Shown here in pieces: positions 1 through 11,076 of a stretch of 64,000 nt of DNA. Made by a program: the position numbers and the translations under genes. Within the stretch, counting starts at the first letter, position 1, and every line of letters begins with the position of its first letter. The notes below the pieces were generated by a model. That model ran no database searches. It was not told the DNA's origin and saw only the letters and a list, made by a program, of their open reading frames with translations. The stretch comes from Deinandra increscens subsp. villosa (taxonomy: Eukaryota; Streptophyta; Magnoliopsida; Asterales; Asteraceae): contig JBCNJP010000023.1 in assembly GCA_039602395.1 (NCBI GenBank), positions 92,272,030 to 92,336,029 on the forward strand, in the 5' to 3' direction.

Positions 1-2
1 CG

Positions 3-1457
3 GCCAGGATCTTCCTAACGGTAACGCATGTCGGGACGAAGCCCGCACCGGCAATGGCGGTCTTCTCGTCGAAGGGACCGAACGTTATAACCCCCGACAT
101 AATCAAAGTGAGTCACTAGATCGCAATTCTGATAAATAGTTTAGCGAATGAGACTCGAATTCTGATACGCGGTGTGGATTTGAATGCAGCCGGATATAAC
201 CGCACCGGGAGTGAACATTTTGGCCGCATGGTCACCTCTTGCGACGGAGAAAACTGCCGGTAAAAGCATCGACTATAACGTTATCTCCGGGACCTCTATG
301 TCGTGCCCACATGTAGCTGCGATGGCTGCACTGTTGATATCGGTTCATCCTGATTGGAGCCCGGCCGCGATAAAGTCCGCGATAATGACCACAGGTTAGC
401 CCTTTGGTTGCTAATTAGTCATTTCTATAGTTAAACATAGTCGTAAAACTGTCGCAATCGACTAGTAAGTTGGTCGCAATACTGTCGCAATATCTCAACT
501 TTGCGATAAATTTTTTGATTGTATTGAGCGATTTTTAGCTGCATTCTGTCTGTGTGTCACCAAAAAGTAACATGTCAGGGCGGTTCAATAGGCCAAGCAA
601 CTCAAACAGTTTAGGAGTCTCATTTAAAAAAAAAATGTTTTAATTTTATTATATATTTTTTAAAATGCGTAACATCAAACTTTGCAATAATTTTTTTTAT
701 TGTATTTAGTGTCTTTTTTTAGCTGCATTCTGTCTGTGTGTCACAAAAAAGTAACATGTCAGTCAGGACGGTTCAATAGGTCAAGCAACTCAAACTCAAA
801 CAGTTTAGGAGCCTCATTTTTTTAAAAAGAAGTTCTAATCTTTTTATATATTTTTTAAATACGTATATATATACATGTGAATGTAATTAAATATTAATTT
901 TTCTTACAGCTACTGTCACCGATAACACCCAAAATTTCATAACAAACGACGATTCCACAAACGCAACGCCTTTCGATTACGGATCAGGACACATAAATCC
1001 CGCATCATCAACCGATCCCGGGCTCATTTACGATTTCGATACCAACAATCTCGTCGACCTCCTCTGCAGCTATGGGGCAAGCGTGGCACAACTCAAGAAC
1101 TTGACCGGAACCCCGGTTTACTGCAAGAACCCTCCCACACCCTCCTACAACTTCAACTACCCGTCAATCGGTGTCGCTAATCTGGCTGGAAACTTATCGG
1201 TTTACCGGACGGTTACGTACGTTGGTGAAGGCCCGACGGTTTATTATTCGAGATTGGAAGCCATTGCTGGAGTGAAAGCTTCGGTTTTTCCTGATGTTCT
1301 TGAGTTTTCCAAATCAGGGGAGAAGAAGAGTTATAGGATTGATTTTGTGGGTTATAAAAGTAGTAATGGGAGCTTTGAGTTTGGATCATTGACATGGAGA
1401 AATGAGGTTCATAGAGTTAGGAGTCCCATTGCTGTTAATGTGGTTTCAATCTTCTAA
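3..1457 (+). CDS. subtilisin-like serine protease (subtilase, S8), 3' part
   Basis: The last three exons of a plant subtilase run 3-107, 190-394 and 910-1457, joined by GT-AG introns, with frame kept across both junctions; the 5' part lies outside the window. The first exon gives the conserved FSSKGPN and ITPDIIK stretch. The second gives PDITAPGVNILAAW and the catalytic-serine motif GTSMSCPHVAA, then HPDWSPAAIKSAIMTT. The third holds the end of the peptidase domain (FDYGSGHINP, DPGLIYD) and the C-terminal fibronectin-III-like domain ending NVVSIF. Plant subtilases are normally secreted to the cell wall and cleave protein substrates; the specific substrate cannot be told. The Asp and His catalytic residues and signal peptide are off the window. 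No internal stop is seen, so the visible part looks functional. Confidence 0.93.
502..870. repeat. two-copy tandem duplication in subtilase intron
   Basis: Within the intron at 395-909, a unit of about 185 bp occurs twice in direct orientation. Both copies contain TTTTTAGCTGCATTCTGTCT, AGTAACATGTCAG and CAGTTTAGGAG. The copies have diverged by small indels. No splice site is affected. Confidence 0.8.
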
Positions 1458-1608
1458 ATTACCTTACAAGTTTTTATATTTTGAAAACGTTGTATTACAT
1501 CTTCGATAGAAACTTTTTAAAAAAAACTATTTTTCAATGTAACAAATGCAAGAATTGTTCATGTGTCCATTGTCTTTCTGATTACGCAAGTGGTCTTAAC
1601 ATGTTTCA

Positions 1609-2165
1609 GAGAAGAAAAACTCATTTCAACATTTGTCGTTGCAACCGGTAAAACTAATGATAACTTTAGTAGACGAGAGACTAACGGATAATCCATGTGT
1701 TCTCTTGTTTTTTCCACCATCCTTCTGGGAAGATATTTTTTAACCCATTCGTGTTGACAAACCTTGTATCGTCTTTCACATTAACAATGTACTTACCGGT
1801 AATCAATAATCAGACATTCAAACAATACCTCGTATTGTTTGAATGTTTGATTATTGATATTAAATGTTTGAGCTCCAGTTGTAATTTTAGTTCCTTTAAT
1901 ATATCAAACTTGCTAAGGTTAGCCGAAATGTATCCGGATGATTTGATTTTGATGAAAATACAAGCTTAAATATGAACTAAGTAACTGAATTGTTAATGTG
2001 AAAGACTAAGGTTTGTCAACATAAACGGGGTAAGTGATTTTACCAAAATGATGGTGAAAAAAAAACACATTGATTATCCGATGGTTTATCGTTTACTAAA
2101 GTTATCACTAGACTTACTGGTTGCAAAGGTACTTGTTGAAAGAAGTTTTTCTTCTATGAGCATAT
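1609..2165. repeat. large fold-back made of hAT-transposase-like fragments
   Basis: Arms of roughly 180-190 bp at about 1609-1800 and 1985-2165 are imperfect inverted copies; both include TTGACAAACCTT, CTTTCACATTAACAAT and GGATAATC in opposite orientation. In the centre, 1805-1855 forms an almost perfect 25-bp-stem hairpin. Reading the right arm on the plus strand gives ...LLVAKVLVERSFSSM, which resembles the C-terminal dimerisation region of hAT transposases. I infer an inverted duplication of a decayed hAT transposase end; no intact gene is present. Confidence 0.65.
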
Positions 2166-2253
2166 GAATACAGACTTGTGTAGTCAAATAGATGATGGAT
2201 ACACAAACGATTTTTTAAAGGTTTAATAAAAAATAATTAACAAACTATTTTGA

Positions 2254-2456
2254 AAGGAAAAATGGACAAAAATAATCCTACCTATTGGGTATTGGCGGAT
2301 AATGGTCCTACCTATTTTTTTGGCTCAAAACGGGCCTTCCTTTTCCTGGTGGTATTTCTAATGAACCTTCCGTCCAAAAATCTAACGGCCGTCAAAAAAT
2401 CCTACGTGGCGCATTCATTTAGCTGACGTGGACAACTTTTTAACATTTACCCTTTT
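2254..2456 (+). repeat. left terminal inverted repeat of the MULE
   Basis: This matches the reverse complement of 6543-6742 over about 200 bp with a few differences, ending at the shared AACATTTACCC. It probably contains the promoter of the adjacent GRF zinc-finger gene, whose ATG lies about 90 bp further in. Confidence 0.92.
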
Positions 2457-2543
2457 TATTGATTCCTTTGAAGCAGAATTCCCCCAAATCGCAATAAACC
2501 CTAAATCGTTCTTCTTTCCTCGCTGCTCTCAAACCAAAATTCG

Positions 2544-3013
2544 ATGAGTTCTACTTCACAATCGTCTTCGACAAGCTCAAGGAAACCTAAAATTGTTAGG
2601 CTTAATGCTGATTTGAACGGCATTCTGTATTGCGACCATGATCTTGTGGCTGTTAAACGAGTGGCTGGACCAGGGAAGTCAAGACCAGGCCACAAATTCT
2701 TTGCTTGCTCTTTATGGCCAGTAAGTAAGTTGTTATATGAACCTTGATTGTGTACTTATTTTGTTCCCATTGGATTCTCATTTTCTGATTTCATTAATAG
2801 AGGGGCGGATGCAATTTCTTCGTTTGGAAGGATGATGCTGATGAACTACTTGGAGAAGGTAAAAACAAGGAACTGGAATTGATGATTGCAGGTTTACTTG
2901 AAGAAAAGTTGCTGCTTGAAGAGGAGAATAAGAAATTGAAGATGGAAATTGCAAAGTTCAAGTTCAGAAGTCTGTTATGTGTTTTAGGATTGATTTTATG
3001 GTTTTATATGTAG
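2544..3013 (+). CDS. small GRF-type zinc-finger protein carried by the MULE
   Basis: There are two exons, 2544-2720 and 2801-3013, with a GT-AG intron of 80 bp; frame is kept and the product is 129 aa. After a Ser-rich N-terminus comes a GRF zinc finger. Its likely ligands are C30, H32, C55 and C63, within LYCDHD, GKSRPGHKFFAC and RGGCNFFVWKDD. The C-terminal part (EEKLLLEEENKKLKMEIAKF) looks like a short coiled coil, followed by a hydrophobic tail ending LGLILWFYM that could be a membrane anchor. This architecture resembles the small plant GRF zinc-finger proteins often annotated At4g04775-like. GRF fingers in other proteins bind nucleic acid; the role here is unknown. Its place inside the TIRs, convergent with the transposase, suggests an accessory gene of the transposon. 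No damage is seen. Confidence 0.85.
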
Positions 3014-3528
3014 GATGTGTAATAAGTTTGTAACTTGATGAATGTAACAAGCTTTTGACCATGAACCCAATGAAATTAATATGTGTTTCTTGATCCAGTT
3101 TCATTACCAATTTGATTTAAATGTGCAGCAGATTTGAGAGCATTATATTTGTGTACATTCCACTTGGTTACCAGTTATTTGTCAAAATTTTGTTCTCAAT
3201 TGCTTACCATGTGTGCAGCAATATGCTGACCCATTTCAATTAACAAGTTGAAGCTACCATGTGTGCATAAATATCCTCAACCAATTAACAAATGCTGACC
3301 CAGTTTGTTGACCCATTTAAATTACACCTCAGATGACCCATTTCAGTTGCTGATTTCAGGAACAAACTGACCCATTTCAGTTGCTGATTTCAAACATAAA
3401 CATCAATCCAAATACTTGCAGAACAGGAACAAACACAGTTTCATGACATCAACAAAAACAAAAACAACCACAAAACATGACAGTTTCAAACAGCAACAAA
3501 AAAAAACACTTGCATAACAGTTTTAACA
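3014..3528. other. internal spacer between the two convergent MULE genes
   Basis: This is AT-rich sequence between the stop codons of the two element genes. It contains several direct repeats of TGACCCATTTCA-like words around 3228-3380 and should hold both 3' UTRs and polyadenylation signals. No coding potential is seen. Confidence 0.6.
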
Positions 3529-6381
3529 CTAGGGTGCTTGGATCACTTGAGATGATTGGCTTGATTGGATCACTTGACTTGATTGTGTTCCTGCAACTTT
3601 TTTGGGCCTCCCCCTTTTAGCTTTCACAACAGTTTTTGAACTAGGACCAACCTTTGAATCAGTCTTGCTCACCTTCTTTGGTCTACCCCTTTTTGGCTTG
3701 TTCACAACAGCTTTCACCTTATCCTTATTTGGGCATGTCCTGATGTTATGGGCAGTGGATTTACAACCACTACACCTCATTTTCATCCCATGTTTGGTCA
3801 ATCTTCCTGGTTTCTTTGGATCCTCATGTGGATCCCTTCTCCTATTCTTCTTTGGTCTTCCAGGCATAGTTTTGATTGGTGGAGGGTCCAAAGGTAGTTC
3901 AACAGCAGGCCAGTATTTCTGACTAGGCAATGGAGGGATGTAAACCTGGTATGATCTCATGTATGTTTCCTTTGTGTAAACCTGATCCACATAATTTTCA
4001 GCTGGTCTTTGCAGGAAACCAAAGACACAACATGCATGATGACAAGGTATCCCAGTTAAATCCCACTTTCTACAACTACATGTCCTTTTTTCTATGTCAA
4101 CACATACCTCATCTATCCCCTCTCTGACTTGATACAGTGCTTCTGTAGAAGGTGAAACTTCACATTTGTAAGCCTTGTTCTTCTCCTTCTCTAACTTCAG
4201 AATGATCCTAGGACAAATAACACCTGGCTTGCCAACCATATCCTTCTCCTTCTCTCTTAACCTGGTCATTATGGCTACCCTTATGTCCTCCAGCATGTTT
4301 ATTAAATGCTTTGACCTAGACTGAATGATATATCCATTAAATGTCTCTGCCATGTTATTGACCACAACATCTGCCTTATTATCTACTTTGAAGAAACATC
4401 TACAGAAGCACCTTGGGTTCTGGTTTATAAATGCATTTGCAGCTTCTTGATCCAGTTTCTTTATCTCCTCAATAGCAATCATATGGTCTGCCTCAGAGTA
4501 TGCTCTAACTGCCTTCCAAAAAGCCTGTTTCAAATCATCACCCTTGAACTTTTTATGCCAATTAGCATGTATGTGCCTAGCACAGTTTCTATGCTCACAG
4601 TTACCCCAATATTGGGCAATTCCATTAAGAAGACCCTGTAAGCAAGTATTCAAATAAATTAGCAGTTTATCTAGGATGTAAACACACAAGTTTAAATTAA
4701 TGTAACATACAAACACACATACCTTCTGTTGATCAGATATCAAAGTCCAACCCTTTCCTTCCTGTGTCACATCTAAACACTTGTACAGTTGATGCATGAA
4801 CCAGCCCCAACTCTCATTATTTTCACCCTCAGTTACCGCCCAAGCCACTGGGTACATTTGATCATTGGCATCCGTGCCAATTGCAGCCAGTAATATACCT
4901 CCAAGGAAGGTTTTTAGGAAACATCCATCCAAACATAAGACCCTCCTGCAGCCTGCTAAAAATCCCCTCTTGACACCATCAAAACATACAAACAGTCTAA
5001 AAAACACTTCATTGTTGTTATCAATACCATGGAAGGAGGAAGGCACAGTTACAAGCTCAAATGTTGATGTAGGATTCTCATGTCTTAACATCTCTAAATA
5101 AGACCCTACTTTGGAATAATGGTCTTTCATAGACCCATGGAGCTTGGTGTGAGCAGCTGCCTTAGCCTTGAAGCAACCCATTTAGTCACAAAAACCTTAT
5201 ACTTTTCCTTCACTACAGCTTGGATATCCTTACCAGGCCAATATGGTCTTTCTTTGAATATAGGTAGGAACTCACTGGCCACAAAATCAGTAGTTAGCTG
5301 CCTGTTCCTTTTCATGTTTCTTTGACAAGTGTGTGTAACAATAGCCCTCTTTAACATGAAAGACCCTGACTTCTCATTAACAGACAGATAAAGCATAAAA
5401 GGGCATCTATCATCACATGTAACACCTATCCTACCTTGCCTTTTCCTGTTACTAACACTAATCTTCAAATTTCTGTCATTAGTTACTGCATACCTCCTAA
5501 CTGCATCCTTGAATGCTGCCCTTGTACTAAACCTGGTACCAACAACCCAAGACCACCTACTCCAATTTGTTTGCTCAGTTACAACAGGAACATTCAATCT
5601 ATATTTGTTTCCCCTAATGTCATCATCTTCAGACTCACCTGGTGAGTTTACATCTGCATCAGATGCCTCATATGAGCTGTACCCTCCTTCAACAGTTTCA
5701 CCTTCACCTTTTGTAGGTTCAACTTCATCTATTGGAACCTCAAATTTTTCATTGGCTTCAACTTTGCTCAATATGTTATCAACAATTTCTCTCTTAGTAA
5801 ACTTGGTTACATTGTTCACATTAACTGTTGCTGCAACTGAAGCTTTCCACTCCTCATCTTCAATTTCAGATTCATAGTCATCATCTCCCACCTTCTCAGA
5901 TTCAGATCTGGTCAGCTCTTCATCATCATCAGTTTCAGATTCAGATCTGCCTGGAGCATAATCAATATCTTCAGAATCTGAAGTACCATTACCTGATTTT
6001 GATGGGTTACATTGGGCTTCACTTGATGGGCTACAATGGGCCTGCTCACTAGACCCGGCCTTATTGACTAAAGGGCTGGCATAAATACTTACCACATGCT
6101 TGTAAGATGGCCCTAACAAGTCTACCATGACTGTAACATCATTGTCATCACACAATTCAAGTAACCCCCCCTTCAAAATCCATCTCTGGAATTACCCAAT
6201 GGAGTGTGAACTCATCTTTTTGGTATTTCCCGTATTCAATTGCATAATCACAGAGTTCATAGAAAGAAAACTTATCTTTTTCAATTTGGAGTCCAGTAGA
6301 CCATCCTCCAAGATACCTAATCGTCGCCTTGTACTCAAACACACCTCCAACATAGAGATTTACCGAAATTGACTGTGACAT
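3529..6381 (-). pseudogene. MULE transposase (mudrA type), two frameshifts
   Basis: The reading order is 6381 down to 3529. The N-terminal part (6381-6157, MSQSISVNLYVGG...) is followed by an acidic linker and MuDR-type DNA-binding region (6176-5127), then the transposase core (5181-3529). The core holds DDE candidates in CLDGCFLK, SDQQKG and NNMAETFNGY. A SWIM zinc finger (CSC...CHH), a CCHC knuckle (CSGCKSTAHNIRTC) and AT-hook-like KRGRPKK repeats follow. An 87-bp GT-AG intron (4636-4722) is read through in frame in the genomic translation. Frame is lost by one extra G in a G7 run at 6165-6171 and restored near 5170-5180, where one base is missing after TKW. The two shifts compensate, so both ends share a frame. 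The element is therefore probably defective unless these are sequencing errors. Confidence 0.9.
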
Positions 6382-6542
6382 TGTTGTGTTCCTGACCGAC
6401 GGATGATGTTGATGATCTTCGATTAGCTGATTTCAGGTGCGATCGGAGGGTGGGAAGGGTGAAGACCACCGATTAGGTCAACTATCGTTCACTGATTTTG
6501 GGGTTAAAATGTTTAAAGGTCGAAGTCATATGGGGTTAAAGA

Positions 6543-6742
6543 GGGTAAATGTTAAAAGGTTGTCCACGTCAGCTAAATGAATGCGCCACGTAGGATTTTT
6601 TTGACGGCCGTTAGATTTTTGGACGGAAGGTTCATTAGAAATACCACCAGGAAAAGGAAGGCCCGTTTTGAGCCAAAAAAATAGGTAGGACCATTATCCG
6701 CCAATATCCAATAGGTAGGATTATTTTTGTCCATTTTTCCTT
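6543..6742 (-). repeat. right terminal inverted repeat of the MULE
   Basis: This is the inverted copy of the left TIR. The transposase start codon lies about 160 bp inside it, so the TIR probably acts as the transposase promoter. Confidence 0.92.
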
Positions 6743-6947
6743 ATATAAATTTAAAGTTTAATAAAAAAATTACAGTAAAATAAATATGAAATCATAAAAA
6801 ATAAAAAGAAGTTTAGAATTTAGTTAAAGTGAAATTTGATTATCTACATATTTATTTATAGAGAAATTCCGTTATTAATTGTTTATTTAGTTATTATTTT
6901 ATTTAATCATATAACTAAGACAATTTTGCCTCTTTAAACTATTAAAA

Positions 6948-7231
6948 ATTATGTCAATGATGTCCAGATTAACTAGCCAGAAACATATTGGCCAGTGATA
7001 TGAGACATGGAAAACCCAGGTTTGATCCTTGAGGCAACTGGGTTTTATCATTAATTCATCGTCGTGCCTACGGGTGGGCGGGTTAGTGGGTTTGCCCTGA
7101 AGCTGGTGTAACATTGGGCGCTTAAAGACTCCGTATGGCTTGGCTGGGTTGGGCTAGCTGTCGTTGACCTTTTGTCATTGAGTCACCCCGTACGGGGTAC
7201 TAGAGCAATTTTTGTTTGTTGATCATAAAAA
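6948..7231 (+). mobile_element. probable SINE
   Basis: The segment is flanked by a 12-bp direct repeat AAACTATTAAAA (6936-6947 and 7232-7243) and ends in an A-rich run. It contains pol III-like boxes: TGGCCAGTGATA near 6989 and GGTTTGATCC near 7018. The A box lies further from the 5' end than usual, so the family assignment is tentative. Confidence 0.55.
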
Positions 7232-7243
7232 AAACTATTAAAA

Positions 7244-7836
7244 CTTAATATAAAAGACAAACACATCTAATTCAAATGTATTATAATATAGTATAGTTAT
7301 ATTTTTTTCAAGACATCACACGTTTTAATAAGAAGATCATATTATTTTTGAGATTTAAAATATACTAAAAGATTATACGTTCAAATCTTGTTAAGTACAT
7401 ATACGATGTTTTAACCGTTAAAAAAATAAAAGAAATAAAAGAAAAAAGTTAGTTAAAAGGAAAAACTTATTTACTATGCAAAAGCATTAGCCTAAAATTT
7501 ATCACAAGTCTATTCTGATCGAATTTATACATAGCTCACTTACCATCTCCCTAAATATATAAAAATTATATATATAATTCAATGTGATAAAAATTTATTC
7601 TTTATCATATAAATTTGTACCTAGGTTTAAGATATATATTTATTTTGCTTTTTAAAGGACTTTATTATTAAATAATGAACATAAAAAAAATTAACAATGA
7701 TTCATTTTATTTTTCAACATTTATTTTGTGGTGAAAATATAATCATACCAAAAACAAAAAATCTAAAAAAAAAAGAATCTTTAAAGAAAACTATTCTCAA
7801 GCTCACCCCTTTTCTTCTCCCAAACTTCATCAAGTA
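7244..7836. other. AT-rich spacer upstream of the phosphatase gene
   Basis: Highly AT-rich sequence without a recognisable gene. It presumably contains the promoter of the downstream phosphatase gene, but no single box stands out from the background of A and T runs. Confidence 0.5.
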
Positions 7837-10086
7837 ATGAGGTCACTACACAGTAGCCTCCCAACAATCCCTAATTTATTACCATTTTGCCACACCAAAT
7901 CCCCCTTTCTTGGAACCCTTCTTCCTCCAAATCCACGCCCACTTTTTCAAACTTCAAATCTTTCTCATCAAACAACAAAAATCAAACAAAACCCCATAAC
8001 CATAATCACATCATCAATGGCCTCCACAGCTGATACAGAGAAAATTACAGAAAAACCCTTCTCTGTTCTCTTTGTATGTTTGGGAAACATATGCAGAAGC
8101 CCAGCTGCTGAAGGCGTTTTCACTGATTTGGTTAAAAAGAGAAATCTTTCTTCCAAATTTCTCATTGATTCTGCCGGCACCATCAATTATCATGAGGTTT
8201 GTGGATGATTACATCATGGGTTTCCTCCATTTTGTAAAAAAAAAAACTGTTACTTTTAGAAATCTTGAATTTTGGATTTGTTCTTGATTTTGGAATTGAA
8301 ACTACTTTTGATTGGGTTTATTATCTTTATTTTGTAGAAAGAAAACTGTTACTTTTAGGAGTACCCATTTGTGATTTGATCTTCAATTTTGGATTTGTTC
8401 TTTATTTTGGAATTAAATTTGCTTTCTATTGGGTTTGTTACCTTTATTTTGTAAAAAAAAGGTTTACTTTTTTGTTGTTTAGAAGAATTTAGAGTACCCA
8501 TTTGTGATTTGATCTTCAGTTTTCATAGATTTCTTTCTGAATTCTGAATTGTGAAAAATTATGACTATCTTATTTACTTGAAGGGGGGTCCAGCAGACTC
8601 GCGAATGCGAGCTACCTCTAAAAGAAGGGGCATTGAGATCACATCGATATCAAGGCCGATAAGGCCTTCGGATTTTAAAGAATTCGATCTTATTCTTGCC
8701 ATGGATAAGCAAAACAAAGGTGAGATTTTTTTGAAATAAATTGCATTAAAGATTTTACTTCAACTTGCAATATTTAGTATTTGAGTGTTTGGCAAAATGT
8801 GTTATGAATCTGTTCTGATTGTTTGGGGACAAACTAATCATATTTGGGAGGGTAGGAAATGGCTGCAAGGAAACTGATAATTTGGATAAATGTAGGATTA
8901 CCTAACTATCCTTAGAAGTTAGAACTAATCAACTTGTTATATCATTCGGATTCTTGAAGGTGCATTAATCCCTTTTAAAATGCGTATAAGATGCTCTCTA
9001 AAAGATTTTATTGACTCAATTTTGTCCAATTTGAGAATTTCCATATGGATTGCAGAGGATATACTTGGAGCTTTTGAGAGATGGAGGTTTAGGGAGACCT
9101 TACCAGCTGATGCAGCCAAAAAGGTCTGTTAAAAGATTGAATTTTTTACTCATCTGATGGCTGATGCATTTTCAAATCTTTTATTTATATTATTGTACTG
9201 TGAACTTGCATATGCAGGTTAAGTTAATGTGCTCTTACTGCAAAAAACATGATGAAACCGAAGTCCCCGATCCTTATTATGGTGGACAACAAGGGTTTGA
9301 GAAGGTATAATTTTCTTGAACTGGTTATTCACTTTTGTGGGTCCAAGTTATGAGATTCTTGAAGTGTAGTTCAGGGCACGTTTAGTTGTGGAAAACATGC
9401 CCTGTTTTCGAAAAATGGTTTTCAAGAAAACATGAAAAACAGAAAACGTGATCAAATTATTAATTTTCGAGATAAGTTTTACAAGAAAATGGAAAACACT
9501 GTTTCTACTTTTTAAATTGAAAATAGAAAACTACATTTTATTGTTTTTCAAATTTTCTATTTTTAGTTTTCCATTATATATATACCGACCGGACCCGACC
9601 CCCGGACCGACTAGACCTGACCCACGGCCTGACCGACCGAACCCAACCCCAAGACCGAACCGACCGAACCCAACCGGACCCGACCCCCGGATAGGACTCC
9701 CGAACCTGATTGACTGGGGGTCGGTGCGGTCTGGCGGTCAGGTTGGGTCCAGGGCTCGGGTTTTCAAAAAACAAATAGATTTTGAACATGTTTTCTAGTT
9801 CTAATATGGAAAATGGAATTTCCATCTTTCAATTTTGAGCGTGTTTTCAAAAAATTTTATGTGTTTTCTAGAAATGGAAAACCCCTTTCATTTTCTAAAA
9901 AGTTAGAAATGGAAAATTAGAAAACATTTTCCACAACTAAACGCGCCCTTAGAACTTCATCATTTCTCAAGTATAAGCTATTGACTGTTGCTTTTGATAT
10001 GGCAGGTGTTGGACTTGCTTGAGGATGCTTGTGAATCACTTTTGGACACCATTTTGACTGAAAACAGCCGTATCTCAGATTCATAG
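7837..10086 (+). CDS. low-molecular-weight protein tyrosine phosphatase, plastid type
   Basis: Five exons (7837-8196, 8584-8719, 9056-9123, 9218-9304, 10006-10086) join in frame with GT-AG introns into a 243-aa protein. The first 60 or so residues are rich in Ser, Thr and Pro and poor in acidic residues, like a chloroplast transit peptide. The enzyme core follows with the P-loop VCLGNICRSPAAEG (nucleophile C81, R87 of CX5R), and the general-acid motif DPYYGG (D206) is in exon 4. The family hydrolyses phosphotyrosine and small aryl phosphates. The length is close to that of plant LMW-PTPs with a transit peptide. All key residues are present. A second Met at residue 61 could give a cytosolic form. 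Intron 4 contains a MITE. Confidence 0.93.
8267..8520. repeat. tandem duplication in phosphatase intron 1
   Basis: A unit of about 120 bp occurs twice. Both copies include TTTTGGATTTGTTCTT, ATTGGGTTT and CTTTATTTTGTA, and GAGTACCCATTTGTGATTTG recurs at about 8358 and 8492. It is intronic and should not affect splicing. Confidence 0.75.
9374..9948. mobile_element. 575-bp MITE in phosphatase intron 4 (Tourist/Harbinger-like)
   Basis: The terminal inverted repeats begin GGGCACGTTTAGTTGTGG on the left and GGGCGCGTTTAGTTGTGG on the right (reverse complement). The flanking trinucleotides are TCA and TTA, close to the TWA target of PIF/Harbinger elements. The centre (9588-9745) is unusually GC-rich, with reiterated CCGACC and GAACCCAACC words, in an otherwise AT-rich element. 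Confidence 0.75.
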
Positions 10087-11076
10087 AACAAATTTTCTTC
10101 CATCTTTCATCAGTGGGCATGTTTTCCATTTTGTTTTAAGGTTGTATAAATAGGGCCCATGGAATATGATTGTGAAATGAAACATTTGAAACATTGTTAA
10201 GATGCTATCACTCATTTGTAGCTTCTTTTTACTTGTAATCATGACTAGACAATTCCGTTTTCATAGTACTCTGCAACCATATCCGGGCGAGGGTCTTAAC
10301 GAAACAGTCTACTAGTATTCTTGTTATAAGATCTTTATTTGTAAAAAAAATCACTAATTTTGTGTTCTCTTCTACATTAGTTTCCCATCTCCATATATAA
10401 TATCCAAATATAACCTCATTAAGAGGCTACTAAATAGCCTCTATATAGTAAATATCCCGTATTTAAAGTTATCATTCATCAAAACTTTTGTTTTGAGTGG
10501 TTGTGAATGAAAAATACATAAAAATTAATAATTTCTTCTTATATTTTTTAGATAAAATATAGATGAATATGAGAAATGAGATGTGAACTTCTTAAATAAA
10601 AAGAAAAAAATTATTTAAAGTAAAGATTTTGAATTAAATTATAAAGATGATGAAGAATCTATTGTGAATACTCTAAATAAAATTATATTAGGTATGTTTG
10701 TTTATTATTCAACATTTTTATTTGAATTACTTACTATTTTTACTATTAGATTGATAGAAACGGGGGGCAACAAATAAAATTTTACTCTAAAACATGCATT
10801 AAGAATCTGTTAAATTTAGTTCTTTTCTAATAACACAAAAGCAAACCAAACAATAACTAAGTCAACCATCTCCTTGATACTTTACAGTTGAGGCATGAAA
10901 CCTACATTTGCTGTAGAAGTCATAATCTAGCACAAAACAAGAAAACTGCAGACAACTAGATTTACGACCAACAGAACACAACATTAACCAGATTTTGTGT
11001 TGTTTGACTCGGTTGAAACAAACCCTAATTTTCTAATATCTACCTTAAAACAGTATGCAAGTGACGCTGTGAATTT
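10087..11076. other. intergenic region between convergent genes
   Basis: This holds the 3' flank of the phosphatase gene and of the histone deacetylase gene, which converge here. It is AT-rich. No ORF, RNA gene or transposon with clear ends is seen. Confidence 0.6.

Larger units (their letters stand above)
2254..6742. mobile_element. Mutator-like element (MULE), near complete, two convergent genes
   Basis: A 4.49-kb element is bounded by about 200-bp terminal inverted repeats (2254-2456 and 6543-6742), both starting AAGGAAAAATGGACAAAAAT when read inwards. It carries a MULE transposase on the minus strand (3529-6381) and a GRF zinc-finger gene on the plus strand (2544-3013), so each gene starts just inside a TIR and they converge. 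This is the same layout as maize MuDR (mudrA/mudrB). No clean 9-11-bp target duplication is visible. A GTTTAATAAAAAA direct repeat lies about 20 bp outside the left end and about 12 bp outside the right end. The high TIR identity suggests a fairly recent insertion. Confidence 0.92.

Noticed and set aside
4636..4722. Extra hydrophobic segment VCVFVCYINLN... in the MULE transposase
   Set aside because: It is an 87-bp GT-AG intron without stops. Removing it restores the conserved SDQQKGLLNGI stretch.
9448..9825. Frames rich in Arg, Pro and Asp
   Set aside because: They are translations of the GC-rich MITE core within an intron of the phosphatase gene.
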